From Drosophila pseudoobscura (Eukaryota > Arthropoda > Insecta > Diptera > Drosophilidae), in NCBI RefSeq assembly GCF_009870125.1, contig NC_046681.1:23077001-23141000 (forward strand): DNA of 64,000 nucleotides, read 5' to 3'. Position 1 is the first letter of the stretch. Each line of letters starts with the position of its first letter. Below are positions 1 through 10,569 of this stretch, piece by piece. The notes below the pieces were generated by a model. It was not told where the DNA came from. It ran no database searches and was given only the letters and a program-made list of their open reading frames with translations. The position numbers and the translations under genes are program-made.

Positions 1-1115
1 TCCACATCTTTTAGAGTCATCAAGTGATTTGATCTCAGATCGATATGTTGGATGGTTTGTGGGGCGATCCGGAGCAACTGCACCAGAGAGAGCGTGTGAA
101 TTAGGTTCTCCTGCAAACGCAGCTCTTTGAGTTTCGTCAGACTGCTGAACCAGCCGCTGGTTAGGTTACCCAATTGATTCCTGCTGAGATCCAGCGATAT
201 GAGGCAACTTTCCCCCAGTTCCAATGAGGTCAAGGCATTGCCACTCAGGTTCAAGTGGAGTATGCTCCGATTCCCGTATGGTTCAAGGCCAAAGCTGTTC
301 AGATGGCAATCGACAATGGTCACATTGATCAGATGAGAGGTTCCATTGGCCAGGACTAAGCTCTTGTCTTCAATCGGTGTCTTCTCCACAACGAGTTCTA
401 TGAGACTCTCGGGCAATAAATTGAAGAATTCGGGTTTAATCATCTTGATGCGACTCAAGCGAAGTCTTTCTAGATTCGCCAGGTGTTCAATGATGTCACC
501 ATCTCTCAAGACCAAATGCTCCTCCTCCCTGATAGTAAGTTCCTGGAGTTTTCCACAGCCCAGCAGTGGTTCCATGAACCTCAGGGAGTTGCCCTGAATC
601 TGAAGACGACTCAAATGCGGCAACTGCTCGAAGCTATTGCCACTGAGCGTGCCCAGCTCATTATTCTTAATGAACACGGCTGTCATCTTGTTTAGAATGG
701 GACCACCGCAGCCTAGCCTGAGGGTGGAGTCCCCAACGAATCGCTCGATCTCCAAGCTCTGCAGATGGGGACAATTATCCAGATACTCCAGGCCATAGCT
801 GGCGACACCGAGTGGCGGCGTGTGGGCTCCGTCCAGTAGGACATGACTTTTGCCGGCCACCCGCTGGGCGCCAAGGTCGAATGCAGCTAGTACCTCCAGC
901 GTGTTGTTTCCAGAGCAATCAATGTCCAGGGGCAGGCCAAAATCTTGGTCGCTGCGATCCCATGCCGGCGTCATGTAGAGCGTGGCGCGAATGACGCAAG
1001 TGGAAGTGGACCCGTAGGCGGAAGACATCTCATCGTCAGCTGCTGCTGCTGCTGATGCCCTCACGTGTGACAAGAGCAGCAGCAAACAGAGGCAGAGGCC
1101 GACGCAGTGCGTCAT
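1..1115 (-). CDS. Secreted leucine-rich repeat protein, N-terminal part (runs off left edge)
   Basis: An open frame on the minus strand begins with ATG at 1115-1113 and stays open to base 1, so about 371 codons are seen and the C-terminus lies outside. Residues 1-20 (MTHCVGLCLCLLLLLSHVRA) look like a signal peptide. They are followed by an Ala run and a Cys-containing N-terminal cap. Then come LRR units with the LxxLxLxxN spacing, for example LTSLELGESCLISLDLSRNQ, HLSRLQIQGNSL and LKELRLQENLI. The family acts outside the cell or on its surface through protein contacts. No transmembrane segment or intracellular domain is visible in this part, so receptor and secreted forms cannot be told apart. 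I do not recognise the gene. Codon use is normal for the neighbourhood and no intron is needed in this span. Confidence 0.8.
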   Translation of the reverse strand, partial: MTHCVGLCLCLLLLLSHVRASAAAAADDEMSSAYGSTSTCVIRATLYMTPAWDRSDQDFGLPLDIDCSGNNTLEVLAAFDLGAQRVAGKSHVLLDGAHTPPLGVASYGLEYLDNCPHLQSLEIERFVGDSTLRLGCGGPILNKMTAVFIKNNELGTLSGNSFEQLPHLSRLQIQGNSLRFMEPLLGCGKLQELTIREEEHLVLRDGDIIEHLANLERLRLSRIKMIKPEFFNLLPESLIELVVEKTPIEDKSLVLANGTSHLINVTIVDCHLNSFGLEPYGNRSILHLNLSGNALTSLELGESCLISLDLSRNQLGNLTSGWFSSLTKLKELRLQENLIHTLSLVQLLRIAPQTIQHIDLRSNHLMTLKDV

Positions 1116-2291
1116 CGTCGTCGGAGGGGAATGCCAGGGGCTGCCCATTGGAGCGTGCCGCTGCGAATCTGTTTCATCCGTGTTCGTACGCGGCGCGTGC
1201 GAAAACTCAACTGAGAGCCGAGGAGCGACCCTCACATTGGAAAAGCGCCGAGAAACCATCAGCGCAGCGCACCTTTGCGAGTCACCAGCACCAGTAGCCC
1301 CAACCCCCTTCCATCGACATGAGTTTTCTTTTAATATTAAAAAATATTGCTCAGAGATTCTTTGTGTTATATTTAGCCAAGACTCCTCGCTCTCTGGGAG
1401 CGAACGCTGCTTCCTATTCGGAACGCACTCTTTCGGCTGTCATCGCCTGGTCCTCCCGCTGCCACCCCCTGCCTCTCTTCCTAATCTCCCAAACACTTTT
1501 CGCACAGAATCTCATGCTCCAAAGTGGCTGTGGAAATTTGTTTATATGTAAAACATTGTGTGTACCAGCAGCTGAGCAGAGAGATCTGCCATGAACTGCG
1601 TACATGGACTTGTGGGCTTCCATGGAATTGGTTTTTGTTTATATTCGGCTTTTTGATTGGCACTTATTGGTCATGTGAATTGGATGAGATCAGAGATCAG
1701 GTGCGAAAGGGGAGCATCATTAGAGTAACGAGGTTAAGGGGTTATTCGTCGTAAAGAAGATTGCTGAAGTGTGGTGAAAAAAAGGCAAATACGTTTTTTT
1801 TGTACGTTTGCTGTCGAAGAATTCACTACGAGATTTTTCTCAGTGTCATCTTGCGTTGCCTTCCTTACGATTTACCGTTTGTTATTGTCCACTGTCGCTC
1901 CCATTGCTATGTAGCTGTTAAAGAGAGAGTGCGTAGGTAAAAAGACTCGCTCAGAGAGGATCAAAAGAGACAAGAAGAAGAGAGCACGCGTTGAGCGTGT
2001 TCCCTTGCGGTAATGTGTGTGGGTTAGAAAGAGAAAGAGCAACATGGTAATTGCGTCGTTGAGGGATGGTTTTCCCACACGCCTTGCGGAGTGACAACTA
2101 AAGGAAGAGGAAAAGAAACATAAAAATTGTATCAGTTTTATTCACAGAATCCAGGCAGTAAATGACGTGTGCCACCAGCAACATGCAACTTGATCATATG
2201 GATCGCATCCATCTGTCTCTCTCCATAGCGCTTCCTAGAGGATGTGAGCCATATCTTCAAGTTGTCTGGGCCGCTGATATCTAGGGTGAAT
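1116..2291. other. Intergenic gap between the LRR gene and the coiled-coil gene
   Basis: No convincing coding region. The left part is the 5' flank of the LRR gene. The right part is the 3' flank of the coiled-coil gene, with a reverse-strand AATAAA at 2137-2142. Short open frames on either strand here have no coding character. Confidence 0.6.
2137..2142 (-). terminator. Poly(A) signal AATAAA for the 676-residue coiled-coil gene
   Basis: TTTATT on the plus strand reads AATAAA on the minus strand, about 150 nt after the stop codon at 2292-2294. Confidence 0.5.
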
Positions 2292-4322
2292 CTAGGCCTT
2301 GGCCTTCATCGCCATCATGCGTGGATTACTGCGTCCGCCGCTGGAACCCTGGCAACTGTGATTGACCCGACCGATGCCCGATGACTCGCTTGGTCGCTGG
2401 GACTGGGCCGAGCCGATACCAGAACTGGCAGTGCCACAAACTCCTCCGCCACCGCTTATGCCACTGCCACCTGTTGTCATCGAGTAGATGTGTCGTCGCA
2501 GCACACGAATGTGCTTCTGGGAGACCTCAAAGTTGTGAACCAGCGTGTGGAGCTGTGCCTGCAGCTCGGCGATGAGGCTGTCGCGCTCTTGGATGAGGCT
2601 CGAGGTGGAGTTCTGGCTGCGACTGAGCTTCAGCTCCAGGTCGAAGATGCGCTTTTGGAGCTCGCGGCGCTGCTTCTCACTCTGCTCCCGATGGCGGCAC
2701 ATCTGCCGTTTGCTGGCTGACTGCAGGGACTCCAGCTGCTCCTTCACGCTGGTCAGTTCATCGGAGAGGCGCCGCTTCTCCGTCTTGAGGGCCGCATTGT
2801 AGTTCTTGAAGATCTTGAGGTCTCGCTCGGCGGCTTTCAGGCGGTTGATGGTCACCAGCTTGCGGCGCCCCAGCTCATCGATCTTCAGCTTCAGCTGGTT
2901 GGCCTCCTGATGGAGCAGACGGAGCTTATCGCCCAGGACGCAGTTCTCCCGCATGGCCTTCTCGTACTTGATGTGCTCCTCCCGCATCATCTGCGGCAGG
3001 TGGGAGATGTTCTTCAGCTTCATGTCGATCTTCGAGCGCAGGGTGTCGATGTCGTGGTAGATGCTCGACTCCAGCTGCTTGTTGTTGATGTGCAGCTTAT
3101 CGATCTCATGCTTCTGCGTCTTCATGATCTCCTGGGCTTTGACACAGCGTGAGTGATAGTCGGTGAGGCGATCCTTCTGCTGTCGAATGATGGTTCGGTA
3201 CTGCCCCTGCTCGCTCTTCAGGTTGTTGATCGTCGAGTAGAGCTCTCGGGTGGAGCTACTAGGCTCCCGTTCACGCTCCCGCGTACGCGCTCGTTCGTGC
3301 TTGTACGTGTGATGATCCTGGGAGGTGTTCATCACGTCTTTGAGAACCTTGTAGACATCCTTGATCGAGGCCGGATGGTTCTCTTGATCCTCCATCTCGT
3401 CGTCGTCATCGTCCTCGTGCTGGTGGTTCATCATCGAGCGATGCCGTCGCCTGGACTGACGACTGGCCAAAGTCTCCACAATGCGGCTGCTGTAGTCGTC
3501 GCCGACCTGATCGGACAGGGACATCTTATTCTTCTTCGGCTGTGACTGCTTGGACATGTGCTTTGAGCCGTGCTTCTCCCTGGGGTATTTTTTCTGGTGC
3601 AGATCCTCGTAAGAGTTGGGAGCTTCTAGGACGGTCATGAAGCTGCTGCTGCTGCGAAAGATCTTGCTGCTATTGTTATCCAGAGATGCATCTGAGGCGA
3701 TACTGGTCGTGGACCTGTAGTTATAGACGCCATCACCATCGCCGTCTATTTCGCCATCCATTTCCTCCTCCTGGTCGGAGCTGCTGCCCTGCGTGGCCAC
3801 AAAATGATCGTGCTTCTGCTGCAGGCCGCTCAGCTCGTAGTTGATCTTCATGTACTTCTCCTCCAGATCCTTGGTGGTCTCGTTGTACTCCTGCAGTTCC
3901 TGCTTGTACTTGCTCAGCTCCTCCTTCAGCTTCGCCCCAATCTCGTCGGAGTTTTGGGGCTTCTGCAGACGAGCATCCCGAACGCGTTCAGTAGTGCGAT
4001 AGGAGACGGATCTCTTTTTCACAGGCTTCAGTATCCGATGCCTGCCATCGCACTCATACTCATCCTCATCGTCGAGCTTCGGATCGGTCTCATCCACCTC
4101 GCTGAGAGCCAGATCTGCGTCACCTTGTCCGTCTCCGTGATGCTCGTCACGGGTCATACTGGAGGGGGTCGACTCCAGCGAGTCAATCTTCGGACCCTTG
4201 ACTGCTGGCCCCACCAGGACGGATGCCTTTCGCTGCATACTGACGCAGCTGCTCTTCTTACCCAACTCCTCTCTTTTCACCTCGGTGGGATTCAGCTGCA
4301 AGTCGTTACCCATCGACTCCAT
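2292..4322 (-). CDS. Intronless coiled-coil protein, 676 aa, paralogue of the 5.9 kb gene
   Basis: One uninterrupted frame from ATG (4322) to TAG (2292). The N-terminal 330 residues are acidic and low complexity, with Asp/Glu runs such as HEDDDDDEMEDQE and many Ser. Residues from about 355 to 640 form long heptad-rich coiled coils (STINNLKSEQGQYRTIIRQQ onward). The C-terminus is Gly/Ser-rich and basic. The coiled-coil half aligns with the protein encoded at 5919-7965: LTDYHSRCVKAQEIM against LEDYRNKYLLAQQKV, and VSQKHIRVLRRHI against AAQKQIKTLRNHI. The two genes therefore come from one ancestor. Coiled-coil proteins of this kind are often cytoskeletal, centrosomal or sperm-tail parts, but nothing in the sequence fixes the role. 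The lack of introns against one in the paralogue may reflect intron loss or a retro-copy. Confidence 0.85.
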   Translation of the reverse strand: MESMGNDLQLNPTEVKREELGKKSSCVSMQRKASVLVGPAVKGPKIDSLESTPSSMTRDEHHGDGQGDADLALSEVDETDPKLDDEDEYECDGRHRILKPVKKRSVSYRTTERVRDARLQKPQNSDEIGAKLKEELSKYKQELQEYNETTKDLEEKYMKINYELSGLQQKHDHFVATQGSSSDQEEEMDGEIDGDGDGVYNYRSTTSIASDASLDNNSSKIFRSSSSFMTVLEAPNSYEDLHQKKYPREKHGSKHMSKQSQPKKNKMSLSDQVGDDYSSRIVETLASRQSRRRHRSMMNHQHEDDDDDEMEDQENHPASIKDVYKVLKDVMNTSQDHHTYKHERARTREREREPSSSTRELYSTINNLKSEQGQYRTIIRQQKDRLTDYHSRCVKAQEIMKTQKHEIDKLHINNKQLESSIYHDIDTLRSKIDMKLKNISHLPQMMREEHIKYEKAMRENCVLGDKLRLLHQEANQLKLKIDELGRRKLVTINRLKAAERDLKIFKNYNAALKTEKRRLSDELTSVKEQLESLQSASKRQMCRHREQSEKQRRELQKRIFDLELKLSRSQNSTSSLIQERDSLIAELQAQLHTLVHNFEVSQKHIRVLRRHIYSMTTGGSGISGGGGVCGTASSGIGSAQSQRPSESSGIGRVNHSCQGSSGGRSNPRMMAMKAKA

Positions 4323-4430
4323 CGACTATTATTACGGTTAGAATCTGTTCCAAGGCTGCCTCGGCAGACTGTCGGCTGTGAGCGGTGGTTTCTAGTTTGT
4401 GACGGCTTTTGGGGGTTGACGTTTGACGCC

Positions 4431-4508
4431 TACTAAAATTTAGCGTTTAACAACTACTTAAATTTAGCGTTTGATCTGATTGAATTCGCACTAGTTAAAT
4501 TTTAACGC
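4431..4508. repeat. Short tandem and inverted repeat next to the coiled-coil gene start
   Basis: TACTAAAATTTAGCGTTTAA (4431-4450) recurs with two changes at 4455-4474, and a related inverted copy (AGTTAAATTTTAACGC) lies at 4493-4508. The block is about 110 bp upstream of the ATG at 4322. Confidence 0.55.
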
Positions 4509-5150
4509 TGTTTTTGCTAACAGAAAATTTTTATAATAATATATACTATAACGCTCGTTACCTAAAATTAATGAATTTGAAGTTCTACTCCCGACTACTA
4601 GAAATCGACTGGCTCCAAATGATTTTTCCAGGCCTACTTTTTATGTTGAAAAAATTCTACTGCTGCTTGAAAATAATTTTGTGAAATTTAATAAAATTAA
4701 GAAAGTAATCTAAGAATTTGCCAATAAAGGAGAAGAGTTCTCTCATTGCTATCCCTTTTTTCGATGGCCTTTTTTATGGTCTTATGGCATACATATCTAC
4801 TCAACCGATTCAAATTTATTATAAGCTAAGCAATACCTTTTTTTTATCCGTCATACAATATTTCTACGCATTAAGTAGAAGTCAGAAAGAAGTACTGGCC
4901 AAAGTGTATTGCCTTCTTTTTGGTATGCATATATTTTTGAGTGAGTGGTGTAGGTGGTGATGGCTGCTGCTGAGGAGTTTGGGTCTCGTCGGTTGGAACC
5001 TCTATTATTTGGACTCTATTATTTTGGGGACTCTATCTATTTTGTAAATATGAAAAAAAAACATGAATTCCAGGCCATAGGAGACCTGTTTAATCCTAAG
5101 GTAGAAAAGAAACTGGACAAATATGTGAATGCGAAGAAGAGCTAAATGGC

Positions 5151-5188
<38 letters not shown>
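5151..5188. repeat. ATA trinucleotide microsatellite
   Basis: About twelve uninterrupted copies of ATA/TAA followed by TGA. Confidence 0.95.
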
Positions 5189-5190
<2 letters not shown>

Positions 5191-5918
5191 CAATAAAGGT
5201 GGAGGAAGTATAATTTATTAAACAATAGCATAAAATGTTCTACCTCAGCTTTAACCTTATGAGACCGTAAATTGGTGGATCAGTCCGGAGATACAACATT
5301 ACCTCGATATGGTGGTGTTGGAAAAAAGTTCAAACCCCAAAAGTTTGCAAATTTTGACACTTTATTTAAAAGTATACATACATTTGAAAATATACATATG
5401 TATGTATATGGCCAAAAATTAAACTTTGAATATCAATTAAAAAAGAACCATGTCCCATCGCCGAATAGTTTACGCACGTAAATTCTTGATAAATCGCGGT
5501 CCATTATCGGTTTGTTTTGGAGCATAGGCCCAAATATTTACCCAACCTATATCAATTTCTCTGGATGATTAACTAAATTTTCTTATGGCTAGTGGACTTA
5601 GAAACCTTTAGGTTTTCTGTCCCTCACTAAGCGTCACCCTTCGAGTCGATTCATTAATTTTTTCGGAATCACAGCAGGCCGTTCCCAAGGTGCTATCATA
5701 TTCCCACTCGGCTTATACGGTTCCGTGCCTCAGTTGATTTTATACGTTTAGGAATAATACAACAGCTTCGCTGAAAAATTTTTTAGTGTATTTTATTTTC
5801 GAAATTTACCGGGAAAAGGGGGATAAAAAAAAAAGTAAACGCTCAGAAAACGTATAAAATTAAGAGGATATTCGTAGAATTTTGTTTCATTGCGAGTGAA
5901 CCGTAGCAAAACTAAAGG

Positions 5919-7965
5919 ATGGCGGATACGGAGAATACCGACGAGCCCGGGGAGTACGAGGATGAGCAGAGGTTCATGGAGGAGCACCTGATGGAGGAGG
6001 GGATCGAGGATGATCTGTTCTCGCGCCTGGGTGAGTCCTCCGACGATCCAGAACAGAAGCGCATGTACATGGAGTATCTGGCTCTCATCAAGGAGATCGA
6101 CTGCCAGAACAAGATCATCCAGGACATCAAGTCTAATGTGATGGACCTGTGCTCCAAGCCCTGCCAGACGCGCAACGAAATGCGCGAGATCAAGCGCCTG
6201 CGCGTGTGCATGGAGCAGGAGAACATCAAGCTCCACACCATGATGCGGCGGGCCATTGAGCTGCAGAACTTTGGCTCGCACCGTCACTACAAGGAGGTGA
6301 ACCTGACCACCACCGTGGACGAGGACCAGCTCTCGCCCTACATGTGCATGGGTGCTACATGTCCCGGTGGACAGCCGAACAGCGGAGCTACCGAGCCCTG
6401 CAGCGAGGATGCTAGCTCATGTGCCAGTTGCGGCGGTGGCGGTGGAGGCGGTGGTGGTGGTGGTGGTGCCATGGATGAGCGGCTAATCTGTGCCCTGCAG
6501 AAGGCCATGCAGAAGATGAAGGGCGCCTGTCCGGAAGACAAGCGGATGATGCAAGAGATTGCAGCTGCGATCATGGCCTGCAAAAACAAGCCCGTATGCA
6601 GTCCGGGGCCCTGTGGGGCGAAGCCCTGCCCGGAGAGCAGCAGCAGCGTGTGCCCGCCCGCACCGCCCTGTCGTTCGTCGAAACGGTCGCATGCTCATGG
6701 CCATGCCGCCCCATGTCCACAGAATTCCTCTGCGCCATCAGTCACCTCCATGGACAAGCTGAAGCATCGCATTGTGAAAATGCAGTGTTCGGTGAAGAGG
6801 CTGCTGAACGAAGTGAACCGTCGTGAATCCGCTGGTCCGTGCGATGAGGGAAGCGACGAGGAGGACTCGCGCCCATGTCCGTCACGGCCGCCCTGCCCAG
6901 AGGAACCCGATCCACTAATCATCTGCGGGGGGAAGCGCAACACCAAGGCGGACAAGTACGAGAAGATGAAGGAGAACTACACGCGTCTGCTGACAGAGTT
7001 TCAGCGCAAGGACTGCCAGATGAAGGAGATGCAGAAGCGGTAAGTGTCCCCCAACGGGAGCTCCCATTAAATCTATATGTGCTTCCATTCCTCCCCCTAG
7101 AATGAAGGGCATTTGTGGTAGCAGTCCATCGAAAGGCGCCGACGGAGATGCCGATGCTGCCGAGCTGAATCTTCTGCGTGCTCGCGTCAATGAGATGAAG
7201 GAGGAGCAGCAGGAGTTCAAGTGCATTATGAAGGAGCAGTCGCAGCAACTGGAGGACTACCGCAACAAGTACCTGCTCGCCCAGCAGAAGGTCGAGGAGC
7301 AGTGCGTCTCGCTGGAGAAGCTCAACATGAACAACAAGCGCATCGAGCAGCAGATCAACACGGAGGTAAAGGAGATCCGGGCAAAGTTCCAGGAGAAGCT
7401 CAACGAGCTGCTCCACTTCCCCAAGCTGCTGGAGAACGAGCAGCTGAAGCTGGCCCAGATCTGCAAGGAGAAGGACGAGATGCAGGGAAAGCTGGTGGTC
7501 GTCTGCAAGGAGCTCAAGTCCTGTAAATCCCAGTTGAGCTCCCCCACCTCCGTAGACGTGCGCCCACAACTAGCCCAGTGCCAGATGGAGCTGTCCCAGG
7601 CCCGCAACGAACTGGAGGAGCTCCTGCGCCAGCGCGATCTCTTCTGCGAGCAGCTCAAGGCCACCCAGGATGATCTCGACACCTTGCGAACTGAGTCCGC
7701 CAAGATCATAGCCGGCACCAAGGAGCGCGCAGAACTGATCAAGTCCCAGCAGCAGGAGCAAATCAATCGCCTGGAGAAGGAGCTGGCCCAGTGCCGTGCT
7801 ACCGCTTCCCTCTCGGTCAACGATCGCGAAGCCGTCATCCGGGAGATGCAAGGTCAACTGAATACCCTCTCGTACAGCTTCGATGCCGCCCAGAAGCAGA
7901 TCAAGACCCTACGCAACCACATTGCTTATGTGTCCAATGAAAACTGTTTCCCAGTCAAGTGTTAG
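5919..7965 (+). CDS. Coiled-coil protein with Cys/Pro-rich segments, 661 aa
   Basis: Two exons: 5919-7039 and 7101-7965. The intron is GTAAGT..CCCCTAG, and codon CG|A joins across it. Residues 1-120 are acidic then helical. Residues about 171-185 are a Gly run. Residues 220-345 carry many Cys-Pro pairs (CSPGPCGAKPCPE, PCPSRPPCPEEPDP). The second exon is almost wholly coiled coil and ends NENCFPVKC. The coiled-coil half is paralogous to the intronless neighbour at 2292-4322. Cys-Pro/Cys-Gly-rich stretches are known in sperm-tail outer-dense-fibre and Mst-type proteins, so a testis or flagellar structural role is a reasonable guess. That is inference, not shown. The chosen ATG follows an AAAGG context and precedes a coding-like MADTENTDEP. 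Confidence 0.88.
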
Positions 7966-8470
7966 ATCACACACGCGATTCCTTCGGCCCCCAACGCCAG
8001 AGTGCAGTGAAGTAAGAGATGATAAATGATCAAAATTTGTTCTGTTAACCCATACCATTCGAAACCAAGTCCTAGTAAATATAATTGCAATTTTTCGGCC
8101 CGATAAGCGAGCACCCGAAATGTCATTTGAAGCAGTGCTTGCTTCGAGAGCGAGTGTGAAGGCGTTGGGCAAGAGATTAAGCATCTAACTTTGTGCAACT
8201 TCTCGGTTTTGCCCTCTCTTGTAATCCAAAAGATATGAAACCTGACGTCTCGTAGATATAAAGGGTTATCTTATCGGTATAATCAGCTTATCTGCTAGGT
8301 TTAGGTAGGTAATTGATTGTGTAATTTCGTTTTTGGCGCTCCATAGGAAAAAAATATATAATATATTGCTTTATTCTGTGGCATTTGAGGAACAACTACA
8401 AATGGTCAATTTATGTACTTTAAAGAGGAGCGCTCCTGAGAGACAACTAATGGCAAACTGTGAAGCAAAT
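7966..8470. other. Convergent 3' flanks
   Basis: Shared 3' untranslated and intergenic DNA between the coiled-coil gene (+) and Ccdc47 (-). Apart from the Ccdc47 poly(A) signal I see no gene or RNA in it. Confidence 0.5.
8370..8375 (-). terminator. Poly(A) signal AATAAA for Ccdc47
   Basis: Reverse-strand AATAAA about 95 nt after the Ccdc47 stop codon. Confidence 0.6.
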
Positions 8471-10029
8471 CTACAATGATTTGACGGCCAGTCGCTTCAT
8501 TTTGGGGGCATTCTTTTTGGCCTGCCGCTTCTGTTCTTTGGCCTCCCAGCGGCGCTGTTTCTCTGGATCCTCATCGGCCAGAATGCGCTCCTTCTCCTGC
8601 TTGCGCTTGTCCTCGCGACGCTGAGCGGCTGCCTCGGCACGTGCAGCATGTGTGCTCTTCAAGAACTCCTCCTCAACGCGCTGGCGATTCTTGTCCGACT
8701 TCGACTTGCCCTGGAAATGCATTTTAAAAGGTGATTACCTGTAAGAAAGATGTGATTGATTAATGCAATACCTCCTTGGACATGCGATAAGTCTTCAAAC
8801 GTTCCATTAAATAAAAGATCAACAATAACAACGGCTTAATGGTTTCCATTTCGGCATGCTTGGGCAGATTGAAACCGGCTAGAAGGACGGGCTTGGTCTC
8901 CAGCTGCTTCAGTGTATTGCCCTCCTCCTGCTGGATGGGGCCACTGAACTGGTCCGAAATGTGCAGGTAATCGATATAGCTTTGGTATTTGTTAAGTGCA
9001 GTAATAATACGTGATTCGAGTATGGCAGATGTGGCCTCTGGCACCTCCGAGAGCACTGCGAAGCCGTTGGGAACATTGTAGCGATCCTCCGGCTTCCCGA
9101 CTAGACTACAGAATTTGCTCTGCAATGGCAACAAGTGTTTGGAATCGAATTCAAATTGGGAATATATAGGTATATCCTCTTACCAAATCTGTATATTCCT
9201 TAAAGACCTTGGTGATGGTCTTTTTAGAGCCGACTGCAAATACAAATGAATCCATTAAGCCACGCGTCAAATCGATTTTGATATGGACCGTATCGAGCTG
9301 GGGACGCATAAGTCCCGCCACCAGGGACACCAAATCCTGGCGCTTAATCATCTTCAGCTCGACGAGCATGCCCTCGCAGCAGGTGCGTCCCGAGCACCAG
9401 AGCGTGTACAGGCTCTCGCTCTCCTTAATCAGACCGGGACTCTCATTCTCCGGCTTTCCGTCATCCCCCACTAGGGCAAAGTTCTCGTCCAGCAGAGCCT
9501 TGTGCGTGCTGAACCAGAGCTGCGCCAGTCGTGCGTTCTTCGCCTTTCCGGCAAAGAAATTGGCAAAGTACGCCAGCAGACCCGCAACCATCAGCATCTC
9601 CATCCAATAGGAGTCCCAGTGGGTGCGGAAGTGCAGTGGGATATTGGGTATGTTGAGCTTGGGCTCGGCCTGCTCGTCGATTGGCGGGTCCTTGGCGTCG
9701 CCACCGTCGTAGCCCTCGAACTCCTCCTCGTCCTGGAAGTGCTCGAACTCGTCGTCCTCCTCTACAAGGCCGTCCTCCTCGTCGTCGTCAACGATTTGTG
9801 TCTGCTTGCGTGGCGGCACTTGTTCCTCCCTAGATCCAATGGCTCCACCAGCTTCACCTGCTGAATTGGACTCTGCATTTTTGGCCGCTGGCTCTGTGTA
9901 ATAGTTGGAACCCACGAACTCATCATCGAATTCGGCAAAATCATTGTCATTATCGCCTTCCTCGAAGTCCGACTGCGCCTGGCACGCACAGATGAGCGCC
10001 AGCAGCAAAAAGGCAAATACTGGTCGCAT
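8471..10029 (-). CDS. Ccdc47: CCDC47 homologue, ER membrane PAT-complex subunit, 477 aa
   Basis: Three exons on the minus strand: 10029-9184, 9119-8772 and 8710-8471, all joined in phase 0. The start is the ATG of [20 protein letters not shown], a clear signal peptide. A TTG nine bases upstream is also in frame but is not needed. Next comes a very acidic luminal stretch (residues about 20-125), then one membrane segment near residues 138-162 ([20 protein letters not shown]) and the conserved cytosolic domain (DUF1682). The C-terminal basic coiled coil has the family motif DEDPEKQRR. Length matches human CCDC47 (483 aa), and blocks such as DQFSGP and QEEG are conserved. CCDC47 works with Asterix in the PAT complex, which shields membrane helices during multipass-protein insertion at the ER, and it affects ER calcium. 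The gene is divergent from LeuRS and probably shares its promoter gap. Confidence 0.95.
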
Positions 10030-10569
10030 TGTTAACAAATACTTTCCACAATTGTTACGTTTTGTGTGCTTAACTATGTTACAATTTCTCTAAATGTGCT
10101 TATACTATATTTTCACTAATTAAGAAAAAAAAACTAGGTTAAATTAGAAATATCGATGGAATTTTGAGTTGGTCTATCGATGGTTAAATTATGTACATCG
10201 ATAGTGTTGAGCCGCATCCCTAAGTAAGTTGCAAGGTGTGCGACCTAGATAGGGAACAAAAAGTGTGCAGAGATATTCATATTGATGGTTGTATACTGCA
10301 TTTTAAGTTAATGATGTGAACCGGACTCGAAAAGCAAGCAGTGTGAACAACAGAAACATGCCAACAACCAATCAATAATTATTTAATTAATTCTTAATTA
10401 ATTATTCTTCAGCAGCCCTGCGTCACCCCTTCAGGGTTTTCCACAGCGATTCTGTCTATCGACTATCGATTTTCTTTTGGTAAACACGTTGCACTGGCAA
10501 TATTGCTTTTAGTGCGGAAATCTGTATAAAACAATTGTTTTAAACAATTGCGACGTGCACTAATCTAAA
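10030..10569. promoter_or_regulatory. Bidirectional DRE-rich promoter gap, Ccdc47 / LeuRS
   Basis: The 540 nt between the two divergent start codons hold at least four DREF-type TATCGAT motifs: 10151-10157, 10175-10181, 10197-10203 (reverse) and 10464-10470. DRE is a core element of housekeeping fly promoters and no TATA box is obvious. A palindromic TTAATTAATTCTTAATTAATTA patch lies near 10380-10403. Confidence 0.7.

Larger units (their letters stand above)
4323..5918. other. Intergenic gap between the divergent coiled-coil paralogues
   Basis: AT-rich DNA that must hold both promoters. It contains a small duplicated block near 4431-4508 and an ATA microsatellite at 5151-5188. Short open frames (for example 4954-5145) run into low-complexity sequence and show no family resemblance. 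No TATA box stands out for either gene. Confidence 0.5.

Noticed and set aside
3804-4436. 210-codon plus-strand frame opposite the coiled-coil gene
   Set aside because: Antisense shadow of a strongly biased Glu/Lys/Leu-rich coding sequence; Leu/Val-rich nonsense with no homology.
4954-5145. Short frame with a lysine-rich end before the ATA microsatellite
   Set aside because: No conserved feature, AT-driven composition, and no splice or promoter support.
7969-8198. Minus-strand frames between the coiled-coil gene and Ccdc47
   Set aside because: They fall in convergent 3' flanks and show no coding bias.
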